This document shows, one piece after another, positions 52,865 through 62,530 of a stretch of DNA of 64,000 bases. The translations under genes were made by a program, and so were the position numbers. Under the pieces are notes generated by a model that was not told the origin of the DNA, did not search any database, and saw only the letters and a program-made list of their open reading frames with translations. Location: the NCBI GenBank assembly GCA_020351995.1, contig CP070674.1, positions 136,373 through 200,372 on the forward strand, in the 5' to 3' direction. The stretch's first letter is position 1, and each line of letters starts with the position of its first letter. Source of the stretch: Candidatus Zixiibacteriota bacterium. GTDB lineage: Bacteria > Zixibacteria > MSB-5A5 > GN15 > FEB-12.

Positions 52865-55588
52865 TTACTTGGCATCCAGCCAGTTGTCGCCGACGCCGAG
52901 ATCAATCACCACGGGGACTTTCAGCTTTATCGCTTTCTCCATACCCTCGGATACAACTTTCTTCAGACCGTCCAGCTCTTCCTTGTGGGTGTCAAATATC
53001 AGTTCGTCGTGCACCTGAAGAACCATCTTAGAGCGCATGCCTTTCATTTTTTTATGAATCTTGATCATAGCGACCTTGATCATGTCAGCGGCGGTACCCT
53101 GAATGGGGGTGTTTATAGCGATTCGTTCGGCAAACTGGCGAACGTTGAAATTCTTGCTGTGTATTTCGGGCAGGTAACGGCGACGGTTGAACAGAGTAGT
53201 CACATAACCGGTATCGCGGGCAGTCTGTTTCATGGTATCCATGTACTCTCTGATACCGGGATATCGCTCGAAATACGTGTCAATGAACTCCCTGGATTCG
53301 TCGAGAGTCAGTTCGGACTGCTGCGACAGGCCGAACGCGGAGACACCGTATATGACCGCGAAATTGGCCGTTTTGGCTGCCCGGCGCATTTCCGGCGTAA
53401 CCTTCTTAATGTCGACGCCGTAAACCTCGGCAGCCGTGCGGGCATGTATGTCTTCCATGCCACGGAATGCCTTTATCAGGCTTTTGTCGTCGGAATAGTG
53501 AGCGAGAATCCGAAGTTCAATCTGGGAATAGTCAGCCACAAGCAGGACGTGGTCTCTGTCCCTCGGGATAAAAGCCTTGCGAATCTCTCTCCCCTCCTCG
53601 GTTCGGACGGGTATATTTTGGAGGTTTGGATCGGTAGATGAAAGTCGACCGGTGGCGGCGATGGTCTGGTTGAATGATGTATGGACCCTACCCGTGGCCG
53701 GTCGCACCAGTTTAGGTATAGCATCGATATAGGTATTCGTAAGCTTGGTAAGTTGCCGGTAGTCAAGGATCAGTTTCGGGAACGGGTGAAGTTCAGCCAA
53801 TTCCTCAAGAACTTTGACATCCGTCGAGTAACCGGTTTTCTTGGCGGTTTTGCCCTTTGTGGGAAGATTCAATTTTTCGAAGAGAATGTGCGACAGTTGT
53901 TGAGTCGAATTGATGTTGAACTCGGTACCGGCGATTTTAAAAATCTCCTTTATCAGCTTATCGAGTTTACCCTGCATCTTCTCCGATAGTTTGCCGAGAA
54001 AATCGGTGTCGACCCTTATACCCTCACGCTCCATATCAGCCAACACTCGCACGAGCGGTAATTCGATATTGTAGTACAGGTTGTTCATTTCGAACTGGTC
54101 AATCAAAGGCGCAAACTTACCGCGCAGGCGATAGGTAAAATCCGCGTCTTCAGCCGCGTAAAAGGTGGCTTTGTCGATTGGGACGGTATCAAAGGTTGTC
54201 TGGTTTCGGCCGCTGCCGATCAGGTCGGAGATAGGCTGCATCTGGTAGTCGAAATGTTTCATGGCCAGAAAGTTCAGGGATTTGTCCCTGGCCGATGGAT
54301 CCAGAACATAGGCCGCCAGCATGGTGTCGAAACCGATTGGCTCAATATCGATGCCGCAGTTGCGCAACACGTGGAGGTCATATTTGATATTCTGGCCGAA
54401 CTTCTGGACCTTTTTGTTTTCAAACAGCTTCTTGATCTCTTTGAGGGCCGGCTTGAGCGGCAGGTTTTGTTCACTGTCGACAGTGTGGGCCAGCGGGATG
54501 TAATGAGACTCCCGGGCCCGGTCGCACAAAGATATTCCCACCAGTTTGGCCTCAAGCGGATCGAGGGAGGTTGTTTCGGTATCTACCGCGACTTCCTTCG
54601 CCTTCAAAAGTTCTTCCAGCAGGGACTTCAGCTGGTCAAGGTCTTTTACCTGCGTATACCGCGCGTCCGATGTTGTAGGTTCTTTATCGGCGACCTGCGC
54701 GGCATCGGAATCCGGCAGCAGTTGTTTCAAGAGACGATTGAATTCGAGCTCCAGGAAGAGTTTCTTGGCGAGCTCAAAGTTCGGTTCACGCGCCTGAATA
54801 TCTTTCATTTCGAATTCAAGCGGAACATCGGTTCGGATGATAACGAGTTCTCGCGACAGCTTTGCACTGTCGATATTCTCGGCTATCTTCGTACGGGTAC
54901 CTCTGGCTTTGATTGAATCGTAACCGGTCAGAATTTTGTCCAGGGTGCCGAACTGTTCGAGAAGCGCGTCGGCTGTCTTGGGACCGATTCCCGGAACGCC
55001 GGGTACATTGTCCGAGGTGTCGCCCATAAGGGCAAGTTTGTCGATGACACGCTCGGGATAGACTCCAAACTTGTCCTTGACCTCCTCCGGCCCGTACTTG
55101 TCGGGTTCCCCCGATGAGCCTCTGGGGTTGTAGATTCCGATACTGGGCGAGACCAGCTGGAAAAAATCTTTATCGCCGGTAACGCACCACACCTTGTGAC
55201 CCTGGCGTTCGGCCACCCGCGCCATGGTGCCGATTATGTCATCAGCCTCATAACCTTCCAATTCGAAAGAAGGTATGTTGAGTGCCTCGACCGCCTGTCT
55301 TATGCGTGGCAGTTGTTCTACGAGTTCATCAGGCATCTTTGCCCGGGTAGACTTGTACTCGCCATACATCTCGTGGCGGAACGTCGGTTGTGGTGTGTCG
55401 AAAGCAACGGCTATGAAGTCGGGCTTTTCATCATTGATGATTTTGAACAGGGAGTTGACAAAGCCGAAGGTGGCGGAAGTGTTTTCACCTTTGGAGTTAA
55501 TAAGCGGGTTGCGTATAAAGGCGAAATAAGCCCGGTAAAACAGAGCCGAACCATCCACAAGATAAACATTTTTTTTCGCCGGCGTCAT
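52865..55588 (-). CDS. polA: DNA polymerase I
   Basis: Fills gaps and removes RNA primers. 907 residues with three domains: 5' nuclease (about 1-290, with VDGSALFYRAYFA and GDTSDNVPGVPGIG), 3'-5' exonuclease (about 310-500) and polymerase (about 530-907). The exonuclease keeps its key residues: DTETT at 336-340, KFGQNIKYDLHV, and a Y/D pair near AAEDADFTYR. Proofreading is therefore probably active, unlike in some PolA. The polymerase motifs are VADYSQIELRILA (A), RRAAKTANFAVIYG (B) and HDE at 860-862 (C). The ATG overlaps the nadD stop as ATGA. Confidence 0.97.
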   Translation of the reverse strand: MTPAKKNVYLVDGSALFYRAYFAFIRNPLINSKGENTSATFGFVNSLFKIINDEKPDFIAVAFDTPQPTFRHEMYGEYKSTRAKMPDELVEQLPRIRQAVEALNIPSFELEGYEADDIIGTMARVAERQGHKVWCVTGDKDFFQLVSPSIGIYNPRGSSGEPDKYGPEEVKDKFGVYPERVIDKLALMGDTSDNVPGVPGIGPKTADALLEQFGTLDKILTGYDSIKARGTRTKIAENIDSAKLSRELVIIRTDVPLEFEMKDIQAREPNFELAKKLFLELEFNRLLKQLLPDSDAAQVADKEPTTSDARYTQVKDLDQLKSLLEELLKAKEVAVDTETTSLDPLEAKLVGISLCDRARESHYIPLAHTVDSEQNLPLKPALKEIKKLFENKKVQKFGQNIKYDLHVLRNCGIDIEPIGFDTMLAAYVLDPSARDKSLNFLAMKHFDYQMQPISDLIGSGRNQTTFDTVPIDKATFYAAEDADFTYRLRGKFAPLIDQFEMNNLYYNIELPLVRVLADMEREGIRVDTDFLGKLSEKMQGKLDKLIKEIFKIAGTEFNINSTQQLSHILFEKLNLPTKGKTAKKTGYSTDVKVLEELAELHPFPKLILDYRQLTKLTNTYIDAIPKLVRPATGRVHTSFNQTIAATGRLSSTDPNLQNIPVRTEEGREIRKAFIPRDRDHVLLVADYSQIELRILAHYSDDKSLIKAFRGMEDIHARTAAEVYGVDIKKVTPEMRRAAKTANFAVIYGVSAFGLSQQSELTLDESREFIDTYFERYPGIREYMDTMKQTARDTGYVTTLFNRRRYLPEIHSKNFNVRQFAERIAINTPIQGTAADMIKVAMIKIHKKMKGMRSKMVLQVHDELIFDTHKEELDGLKKVVSEGMEKAIKLKVPVVIDLGVGDNWLDAK

Positions 55589-56193
55589 CGGTACAGACCT
55601 CTCGTCACAATATAATCATATACGCTTGGGTCGAGCCACCGGATTAGTTCATTTCGCTGTGCTCCCTCGCTTATAAGACTTCTAATCCTGCTCGAGGAAA
55701 TATCGACGGGGGTAGTTTCGATGTACTCAATTCTCGCGGCCAACGGTCCTGAGGCCTGCTCGGGTGAAAAGGCAGGTCTGGTGCCGGCAATGATACTCAA
55801 CTCGTCGAGAATCTCCTCCGGCTTGTGCCAGGAGCCCATCTGGGTGATGTTGTCGGCGCCGACCAGGAAGTAGAAAGTGACGCCGGGATATCGCTTCTTA
55901 ATGGCCCGGACCGTGTCAAGGGTATACCCGGAGAGATTCAGTTCTTTCTCGATCTCATCGATACGGACGCGTTCCAACTCACAAACCGCGAGTTTAAGCA
56001 TAGCCAGGCGGTTGTCATAGGAAGCCACAGCCTGTTCGCTCTTCAAGGGGTGTTTATGGGCGGGTATGAGAAGAGTCCCATCCAGCGGTTTCTTCAGTTG
56101 TATGTTGCGGACGAGAGTTAGGTGACCACGATGGATTGGATCGAAAGTGCCCCCAAGGATACCCCAGTGTTCTCCTTTCTCAGGAGTTGGCAT
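55585..56193 (-). CDS. nadD: Nicotinate-nucleotide adenylyltransferase
   Basis: Makes nicotinate adenine dinucleotide for NAD synthesis. The preferred start is ATG 56193 (MPTPEKGEHW), close behind GAGG; the longer frame reads into bamD. The result is 202 residues. GGTFDPIHRGHL is the T/HxGH nucleotide site, FLVGADNITQMGSW lies in the middle, and SSSRIRSLI (SSTxxR type) at about 165 is the ATP-binding end. It overlaps bamD by 14 nt. Confidence 0.95.
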   Translation of the reverse strand: MPTPEKGEHWGILGGTFDPIHRGHLTLVRNIQLKKPLDGTLLIPAHKHPLKSEQAVASYDNRLAMLKLAVCELERVRIDEIEKELNLSGYTLDTVRAIKKRYPGVTFYFLVGADNITQMGSWHKPEEILDELSIIAGTRPAFSPEQASGPLAARIEYIETTPVDISSSRIRSLISEGAQRNELIRWLDPSVYDYIVTRGLYR

Positions 56194-57115
56194 TTTCCTC
56201 TGTGACCTCAGCGGGTGCCGGTTGCCGGATCCGGCCGAGCAACACCCGCGCATCGTTTACTTTGTCGTGGTTAGGGTAGGTCTGGATATAGTTTTCCAAC
56301 CGCTCGACAGCGAGTCCGTATTCTCCTTGCTTGTAGGCGGACTCGCCGCTTTTAAAAGCCGCTTTCGGCGCCCGTTCTTTGGCTTTTTCAGTCAGTTCGT
56401 GGTCGGGGAAGACGGTCATGAAGCCCTCGAACCCCTGCCGGGCCTCTTCGTAACGACGCTGTTTATAAGCCATTTCAGCGATGTAGTAGGTGGCCATGGG
56501 CGCGAACTCGGTGTCGGTGTAATCGTCTATGACCTTCTGGTAGTATATTTCCGCGGACTCATAAGCGCCCATACGATGATAGACGACAGCACTATTATAG
56601 GACTTCTTAGCCATCCGAGTCCTGGCTCTATTCAGATATTCGTTTGCCTGTGGCAGGAGTTCGGATTCCGGATAGTCAATAATAAAGTCCTCGAATTGAC
56701 TGATCGAGGTTTGCAGATCGGTTTGATCAAGACCGTAATGGTGAGGCGTACCCTCGTAAAAACTCACCGCTTTCATAAACATGGCGTGCTGGAAATACAC
56801 CGATGAAGGATAATTCAGGATCAGACGGTTGAATTCCACCTGGGCGAGTTCGTATTCCTTGGCACCGAAATAAGCTAGCCCCAAATAGTACTGAGCGGTG
56901 TCTATTATTGACTCGCCCGGATAATTGTAGACAACAGCCTGAAAGTATTCAAGGGCACGAAGGTATTTCTTATTATTGTATTCTTCCTTCCCTCGTTCAA
57001 AGAGCTCCTGTGCCGAAAGGTTGGTCAGGACAGGACGTTTACCGCAACCAACGAATGAGCATAACACGGAGATTAGTAGAAGCAGAAGAATGGCGGTGAT
57101 GGCAGTCTGTTTCAA
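56180..57115 (-). CDS. bamD: Outer-membrane assembly lipoprotein BamD
   Basis: Part of the machine that inserts beta-barrels into the outer membrane. The signal ends at FVGC (Cys24). TPR units follow: SAQELFERGKEEYNNKKYLRAL opens the first, and NYPGESIIDTAQYYLGLAYF and DYPESELLPQANEYLNRAR are typical BamD pieces. 311 residues is longer than E. coli BamD (about 245); the extra C-terminal repeat and tail may add contacts. Relatives such as CpoB-type TPR proteins remain an alternative. It overlaps the transglycosylase by 4 nt (ATGA). Confidence 0.87.
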   Translation of the reverse strand: MKQTAITAILLLLLISVLCSFVGCGKRPVLTNLSAQELFERGKEEYNNKKYLRALEYFQAVVYNYPGESIIDTAQYYLGLAYFGAKEYELAQVEFNRLILNYPSSVYFQHAMFMKAVSFYEGTPHHYGLDQTDLQTSISQFEDFIIDYPESELLPQANEYLNRARTRMAKKSYNSAVVYHRMGAYESAEIYYQKVIDDYTDTEFAPMATYYIAEMAYKQRRYEEARQGFEGFMTVFPDHELTEKAKERAPKAAFKSGESAYKQGEYGLAVERLENYIQTYPNHDKVNDARVLLGRIRQPAPAEVTEENANS

Positions 57116-57756
57116 ATTTGATATGTCTCCTTGAGCATCTTGTAGTTTTCCAAAACCCTGTTCAGATAAGCTTTGGGCAAAGGCCTGTTCTCACGTATCA
57201 TTCCTCTTAACCTGGCCTCTCCCATATTATATGCCAGAAGGGCTTTTTTGATGTCGCCGAACTTCAGTATTTGCTCAAATAAGTGGAAAGTCCCCAACTT
57301 GATATTGGTCTCTGGCTCAAAGAGAGACTGAGAGCCATCCCAGCCTACGCCGGTTCGGTTCGCGACGTCTTGGCCCACGAACGGCACCACTTGCATGAGG
57401 CCGCGTGCGCCCTTATTTGATACCTGTCCCCTTTTAAACGAGGATTCGGTGAGGATAACGGCCAGAACAAACATCGGGTCGTAGTGATATCTTTTGCTTT
57501 CACTGTAGATCACGTCTGTCAACTGTTGAACCTCGTCCTCCTCAAAACCAATCTGGAAGTCATCAATAGCTTTGAAAATCTGAAGTTTCTCCTCCAGCTC
57601 ACCGATCCTCTTCTGCTGGAATGAGATCTGCTTCTCCAGATCGAATTTGTCTTTTATCAGATAGACGAGCAACCCCGACTGAATAAGATAAATGAAGACC
57701 AGCACTACGGCTATCGGCTTCGATAGAAAAATCCCCAATTTATCCATCTGTATCAT
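57112..57756 (-). CDS. Membrane-anchored lytic transglycosylase (SLT domain)
   Basis: Cuts glycan strands to 1,6-anhydroMurNAc ends. 214 residues: membrane anchor about 13-35, a coiled coil about 38-62 (LEKQISFQQKRIGELEEKL), then the SLT domain. The catalytic Glu104 is in ILTESSF, followed by GARGLMQVVP and ALLAYNMGEARL. A single N-terminal anchor with no lipobox places it in the inner membrane. It precedes bamD by a 4-nt overlap. Confidence 0.92.
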   Translation of the reverse strand: MIQMDKLGIFLSKPIAVVLVFIYLIQSGLLVYLIKDKFDLEKQISFQQKRIGELEEKLQIFKAIDDFQIGFEEDEVQQLTDVIYSESKRYHYDPMFVLAVILTESSFKRGQVSNKGARGLMQVVPFVGQDVANRTGVGWDGSQSLFEPETNIKLGTFHLFEQILKFGDIKKALLAYNMGEARLRGMIRENRPLPKAYLNRVLENYKMLKETYQI

Positions 57757-57759
57757 AGG

Positions 57760-59076
57760 TTATCCCTCAACTACGGTTCCCTCAAGGTCATAGCCTTTTG
57801 AAGCTGTTATCTCAACCTGATATATACGACCTATCTGTAACTGAACGCCTTTGACGAAAATTTCCTGATCGATTTCAGGGCAATCCGCCCAGGTACGCCC
57901 GAGCGCCGAACCATCCTCCTGAATAGCATCTATGATAACATCTCGCCTCTGGCCTATCAAGGAGTTATTTTTGGCGAAGGCAATGTCCTGCTGAGCTGTC
58001 ATCAACTGATCCATCCGGTGATACCTTACTTCGGTTTTAACATGATTCGGCATTTCGGCCGCCCTGGTCCCTTCTTCCGGTGAGTAGCTGAATACGCCCA
58101 TGCGGTCAAACTCATTCGCTACCACGAAATCAAATAGTTCCTGAAAGTGTGCTTCAGTTTCACCGGGTAAACCGACTATAAAAGTAGTCCTGATGGTGGT
58201 CTGATCAGAGGCGGCCCTGATGGTGTCGATTAACTGTTGGATCGCCGGTTTGTCAACTCTGCGACCCATAGCGGACAAAATATCACAGCTGATATGCTGG
58301 AGAGGGACATCGAAGTACGGCAGGGCCTTGTTTCCAACAGTCATGTACTCAATCAATTCACGAGTCAGCCCGGCCGGATGGAGATACAGAAGTCGAATCC
58401 AGCTAATCGAGCTGATCTGCTCAAGCTGACGTAACAGGGTCAACAGATCCCGGCCGATATCGTGGCCGTAGTAGGTGGCATCCTGCGAAACAAGGATGAG
58501 TTCTTTCTTTCCTCTGTCAGCCAGATACTCAGCCTCATTCAGAATTGACTCGACACTCCGGCTGCGGTAGTCCCCGCGTATGTTCGGAATGGAACAATAG
58601 GCGCACCGTCGGTCGCAGCCATCGGATATTTTCAAATAGGCGTAGGGAGTGGAATCGTCCACGTAACGCGTTTTCCAATCAATGTAACATAACTGCCCGG
58701 AATCGGTCATCAGGCAATTCGTAAACTTCTCGTTATGGGCTACGGCTCGTGCTATAGCATCGAGTTCACCGATACCAAAGGCGCCATCCAGCTCAGGGAT
58801 GCCCTTAAGAAGCTCGTCGCCGTGGCGCTGGGACAAGCATCCTACAGCGTATACAGTGCTGACCTGACCGGGGCCTTTGAAGCGACATAAACGGAGAAGT
58901 TCGTGAATTGATTCTTCCTTGGCCGGAAGGATAAAACCGCAGGTGTTCACCAAGACCGAATCAGCGTCTTCCGGTGTGGCCACCAGTTTGTGACCGTCGG
59001 CTATCAGTCTCGACGTCAGGTAGTCAGCGTCGACATCATTCTTGGGACAGCCCAGTTTATGAATGTAGAATCTCAT
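57760..59076 (-). CDS. rimO: Ribosomal protein S12 methylthiotransferase
   Basis: A radical-SAM enzyme that adds a methylthio group to an Asp of ribosomal protein S12. 438 residues. The UPF0004 domain has Cys10, Cys46 and Cys80 for one Fe-S cluster. The radical-SAM cluster is CDRRCAYC (Cys154, 158 and 161). The C-terminal TRAM domain binds RNA or protein. HKLGCPKNDVDADYL and CSIPNIRGDYRSRS favour RimO over MiaB. It begins 1 nt after lolA. Confidence 0.95.
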   Translation of the reverse strand: MRFYIHKLGCPKNDVDADYLTSRLIADGHKLVATPEDADSVLVNTCGFILPAKEESIHELLRLCRFKGPGQVSTVYAVGCLSQRHGDELLKGIPELDGAFGIGELDAIARAVAHNEKFTNCLMTDSGQLCYIDWKTRYVDDSTPYAYLKISDGCDRRCAYCSIPNIRGDYRSRSVESILNEAEYLADRGKKELILVSQDATYYGHDIGRDLLTLLRQLEQISSISWIRLLYLHPAGLTRELIEYMTVGNKALPYFDVPLQHISCDILSAMGRRVDKPAIQQLIDTIRAASDQTTIRTTFIVGLPGETEAHFQELFDFVVANEFDRMGVFSYSPEEGTRAAEMPNHVKTEVRYHRMDQLMTAQQDIAFAKNNSLIGQRRDVIIDAIQEDGSALGRTWADCPEIDQEIFVKGVQLQIGRIYQVEITASKGYDLEGTVVEG

Positions 59077-59077
59077 A

Positions 59078-59683
59078 CTACAGCCTTATGACTTCGGCAC
59101 TGTCGGGATACTCCAGATGGAAACGATTGGTGTCACAGGGCTCTTCATACAGGTATTTCAGAAAGACAATCCGGTTGAGTTCTTCGTTGATATCCAGGTA
59201 TTCCATCTGTTTGAGTTCGTCGGCGACGGTGTCGATCACTATATAAAGTGAGTCCGGGTAAGCTGTGGCGGTGCTGTCAATTCTCATCAGGCGGTAAGTG
59301 TCCTGGGTGGCCGAAGATTCAGTTTTATAGGTTTCGTCCAAACGGAGAATGAAAGCGATCTCCTCACCTACCGAGCCGGTCCCTTCGATCTTCTCAATAA
59401 TTACCTGGCCGGAGGTTTCAGAATAGGTGTACATGTTTTTCAAATCGTAAACGTAATGTTCATCGGCGACGCTAATACTGTAACGTCCGTCCGGGGCGAT
59501 GTAAGCAGTTCCGGATGCGGTGTCAACCTCGTCAAAAATATCGGACTCGATAATACTGTAAAACTCGAAGTAGTGACAGCCTGACCGGGCCAGCCTGATT
59601 TTCACCCGGTCAAAACCGTCGGCTACGGCGACGGCGCCTCCCAGTATCAGGCACACAAGTCCAAATGCCACTATGGTTTTCAT
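59078..59683 (-). CDS. lolA: Outer-membrane lipoprotein carrier (LolA-like)
   Basis: A periplasmic shuttle for lipoproteins. I start it at ATG 59683 (MKTIVAFGLVC); the signal peptide ends near AVAVA. The body has the LolA pattern of a half-barrel: SGTAYIAPDGRYSISVADEHYVYDL is broken here into SGTAYIAPDGRYSI and VADEHYVYDLKNMYTYSE, then QVIIEKIEGT. The rest is divergent, so the assignment relies partly on the ftsK neighbour, as ftsK-lolA is a known gene pair. 201 residues is close to LolA. Confidence 0.82.
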   Translation of the reverse strand: MKTIVAFGLVCLILGGAVAVADGFDRVKIRLARSGCHYFEFYSIIESDIFDEVDTASGTAYIAPDGRYSISVADEHYVYDLKNMYTYSETSGQVIIEKIEGTGSVGEEIAFILRLDETYKTESSATQDTYRLMRIDSTATAYPDSLYIVIDTVADELKQMEYLDINEELNRIVFLKYLYEEPCDTNRFHLEYPDSAEVIRL

Positions 59684-59710
59684 ACAGCTATTATACATCC
59701 AAATAGCGAA

Positions 59711-62017
59711 TCAGTTGTTTCCTGAATTTATGTGCGACCTTTTGTCCGGATTGGTGAAGATTGTCTCAAGATAGGTTTTGTCGACCAGTACCTCCCGGGC
59801 CTTGGAACCGTCGAACGACGAAACCACGCCGGCCTGCTCCAGTTTGTCGATTAGCCGGGCCGCCCTCTGATAGCCGATGCCGAGCCGCCGCTGCAGCAGA
59901 GAGACCGAGCCCTGCTTGTGCCTGATCACAACCTCGCATGCCTCTTTAAAGAGCGGATCCCCGAAATCCACGTCAGTTTCCACAGCTTCTCCCGTCGCCT
60001 GCGTTATACTCTCGAGAGTCATTGGCTCCAGCCCCTGTTGTTTAATGAATTCCACAACGGTTTCAGTTTCCTCGCTGGAAATGAAAGCGCCGTGAATGCG
60101 CATTGGTTCCGGCTGGCCGGTCTGAAGAAAGAGCATATCTCCGTTGCCAAGCAGCTTTTCGGCTCCGTTAGCGTCAATAATGGTCCGAGAATCAACTTTC
60201 GATGATACCTGGAAGGCTATACGAGCAGGGAAATTCGCCTTTATCAGACCGGTTATGACATCAACCGACGGTCTTTGAGTGGCCAGAATAAGATGTATGC
60301 CGACCGCCCGGGACATCTGCGCCAGCCGGGTGATAAGCATTTCGGTTCTCGACGAAGTAGCTGACATCATCATGTCAGCCAACTCGTCGACACAAATCAC
60401 GATATACGGCAGCTTATCTTCTTCCCGGTCCTGCTTGCTGTTATAGTCGACGATGTTCCTGACCGAAGCATTGGCCAGCTTGCGATAGCGTTTCTCCATT
60501 TCTTGAACAGTATCAGCCAGAACCTTCTCGGCTCGTTTAGGGTTAGTTACGACCGGCCGTCCCATATGAGGAATGCCGGTATACACGGACAGTTCAAGCA
60601 TCTTGGGGTCGATAAAAATCAAGCGAAGCTGATGTGGATGGAGTCGGTACAAGAGCGATGTAATCATCACATTAAGACATACAGATTTCCCCGAACCGGT
60701 AGCGCCGGCTATTAGCAAATGCGGCATCTTGGTGAGGTCAGCTGCGTACGACCTGCCGGACGTCGTTTTCCCCAGAGCCAGCGGCAGCCTGAGGGAAGGA
60801 TTCAGATACTGTTCAGAGTCCAGAATATCTCTCAGGAAAACCGTGTAGGCATGCCGGTTGGGAATTTCCACCCCGACGGCCGCCTTACCGGGGATTGGGG
60901 CTATTATTCTTATCCGCTTGGCTTTCAGGGCCAGCGCGAGATCGTCGGAAAGATTGATTATCTGGTTGACCTTAATGCCGGATCCGGGTTTAAATTCGAA
61001 TCTTGTTATGACCGGGCCAGGGTAGTGGTTTATGCCGCCTTCGATATGGATGCCGAAGGTCTCCAGGGTATCTTTCAGCATACGGGCAGTGTGGTCAAGT
61101 TCATCACGGTCTGCTGATGTAGTGTCGCTCTCAGGGTTCTGGTTTAGCAAATCCAGCGAAGGGTAGTTATAATCGACGGATTTGAGTTGAAGCTGCTCGG
61201 CCTTTCTGGTTTTCCTGGTCGGGCGCAACTTGCCCGTCCCGGCACCCTCAGCAGTCAATTCTTCCTGGCTGATTTCTTCCGACGGCTCCTCTTCCTGCGA
61301 CCCAGTTTCGTATATTTCCTCGTGATCCGCTTCGTCCTCTATCTCTTGCTCTGCGCTGCTTTCGAACAGGCTCATAAGCCAACCGAACCGGAAGAAGGTC
61401 CCAAGCGCGGAAACAGTAGATGCATATATATTCTTGATTGTCCGGGTACCGATTGTGGGGAGCCTGATCGACAGCACCGGGGTAATCGAGGTGAAGAGTA
61501 TAAGCAGCACTAAGATAATGCCACCCAATAAAATATATGACCCTATCTCGCCTGCTACTTTAACAGCAACGAAGGTGAGTTTATCGCCCACTATTCCCCC
61601 GGCCGGCTGAGTTTCCACACCAAGCCGCTGAGCCGCCAGGAGGTGGACATTATATATCATGGTGGACACCAGGCAGATGACAAAGATAATGAAGCTGTTG
61701 ACCTTCATTTTTTCGGCCTTTTCAGACGAGAACAACTTAAGCGACCACAGCACAAGCCCGAAGGGAATGAAGAAGGCCAACCAACCCATCAGAGCCAGAG
61801 CGAGATATGACAGGAAAGCCCCCAACCTGCCGGCCTGGTTGCGGTATTGGAGTTCAAACAGTCCGGCCTGCTGGTCGGCCTCACCGTTGATTCTGGCATC
61901 ATCAAGACTGTGATGCGTGACCAGCGAAACGAGAATAAGCAACCCCAGAAGAAAGAGTAGCACTCCAAACGCTTTACGCCGTCGCTCTTTAGTTTGTGCT
62001 GTTTTCCTTCGTGCCAT
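59711..62017 (-). CDS. ftsK: DNA translocase FtsK/SpoIIIE
   Basis: A hexameric motor that clears chromosome termini from the division septum. The start is ATG 62017 (MARRKTAQTK), giving 768 residues. Four membrane helices lie within about 18-175. An acidic linker follows (EQEIEDEADHEEIYETGSQ), then the motor: Walker A GATGSGKS at about 438-445 and Walker B VICVDELADMMM. The C-terminal gamma winged helix (VVIRHKQGSVSLLQRRLGIGY) reads KOPS-type sites. First gene of the envelope run that ends at polA. Confidence 0.96.
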   Translation of the reverse strand: MARRKTAQTKERRRKAFGVLLFLLGLLILVSLVTHHSLDDARINGEADQQAGLFELQYRNQAGRLGAFLSYLALALMGWLAFFIPFGLVLWSLKLFSSEKAEKMKVNSFIIFVICLVSTMIYNVHLLAAQRLGVETQPAGGIVGDKLTFVAVKVAGEIGSYILLGGIILVLLILFTSITPVLSIRLPTIGTRTIKNIYASTVSALGTFFRFGWLMSLFESSAEQEIEDEADHEEIYETGSQEEEPSEEISQEELTAEGAGTGKLRPTRKTRKAEQLQLKSVDYNYPSLDLLNQNPESDTTSADRDELDHTARMLKDTLETFGIHIEGGINHYPGPVITRFEFKPGSGIKVNQIINLSDDLALALKAKRIRIIAPIPGKAAVGVEIPNRHAYTVFLRDILDSEQYLNPSLRLPLALGKTTSGRSYAADLTKMPHLLIAGATGSGKSVCLNVMITSLLYRLHPHQLRLIFIDPKMLELSVYTGIPHMGRPVVTNPKRAEKVLADTVQEMEKRYRKLANASVRNIVDYNSKQDREEDKLPYIVICVDELADMMMSATSSRTEMLITRLAQMSRAVGIHLILATQRPSVDVITGLIKANFPARIAFQVSSKVDSRTIIDANGAEKLLGNGDMLFLQTGQPEPMRIHGAFISSEETETVVEFIKQQGLEPMTLESITQATGEAVETDVDFGDPLFKEACEVVIRHKQGSVSLLQRRLGIGYQRAARLIDKLEQAGVVSSFDGSKAREVLVDKTYLETIFTNPDKRSHINSGNN

Positions 62018-62066
62018 AACCGCAGTCAAATTGGAGAATTTAACCCCAAAAATCAATTAAAAATCA

Positions 62067-62098
62067 ATGTAAAAGGCAGGGCCTTAGTGCCCTGCCTT
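62067..62098 (-). terminator. Intrinsic terminator of the HU gene
   Basis: The arms AAGGCAGGGC and GCCCTGCCTT form a 10-bp stem around a 6-nt loop. On the minus strand it is followed by TTTTACATT. It lies directly after the HU gene and before ftsK. Confidence 0.8.
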
Positions 62099-62124
62099 GT
62101 TCTCACTAATCAGCGATAGTAGTC

Positions 62125-62400
62125 TTATCTTTTAATTTCTTCCTTGAGGTGTTTACCTGCCTTAAAAACTGGCACTCTCGTAGCTGGAATATTGATAGTG
62201 TCGCCAGTCTGCGGGTTTCTGCCCGTACGAGCTTTGCGCTCGGATACGGAAAAGGTGCCAAAGCCCGAGAAGCTGACTTTGTTGCCCTTCTTAAGCTGTG
62301 TGGTGATGCCTGTCATGAAGGCTTCGAGAGCCTCGGTCGCCTGCTTTTTGCTTATGGTCGCCTGTTCGGCCATCAAGGCAATCATCTCATCCTTTGTCAT
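62125..62400 (-). CDS. HU family DNA-bending protein
   Basis: A small nucleoid protein of 91 residues. The start ATG 62400 has GGAGA 7 nt upstream; the longer frame begins further up without support. MTKDEMIALM opens the dimer helices. VSFSGFGTFSVSERKARTG and NPQTGDTINIPATRVPVFKAGK make the DNA-grasping arms, with the intercalating Pro in the NIPATRVPVF region. HU and IHF share this outline; the lack of a partner gene suggests a homodimeric HU. It is a single-gene unit with its own promoter and terminator. Confidence 0.95.
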   Translation of the reverse strand: MTKDEMIALMAEQATISKKQATEALEAFMTGITTQLKKGNKVSFSGFGTFSVSERKARTGRNPQTGDTINIPATRVPVFKAGKHLKEEIKR

Positions 62401-62450
62401 AATTGTTCTCCATTGAGTAGACGGTTGCAGCACTCTATTATTTCCCTGCT

Positions 62451-62478
62451 ATTAAAGGGGCGCCGAGTCCGATGTCAA
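62451..62478 (-). promoter_or_regulatory. Promoter of the HU gene
   Basis: On the minus strand a perfect -35 TTGACA (62473-62478) is followed after 16 nt by TTTAAT (5 of 6). Transcription would start near 62444, giving a leader of about 44 nt that contains the GGAGA ribosome site. Confidence 0.7.
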
Positions 62479-62489
62479 CTAAAATCGAG

Positions 62490-62528
62490 AAAAAAAGCCC
62501 GAAAAATGCCCTAAAATCAAGGCTTTTT
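62490..62528 (-). terminator. Possible terminator of lptD
   Basis: On the minus strand, AAAAAGCC and GGCTTTTT can form an 8-bp stem around a loop of about 20 nt, and the 3' arm runs into further T residues. The stem is AT-rich and the loop long, so this is tentative. It would separate lptD from the HU promoter. Confidence 0.45.
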
Positions 62529-62530
62529 GG

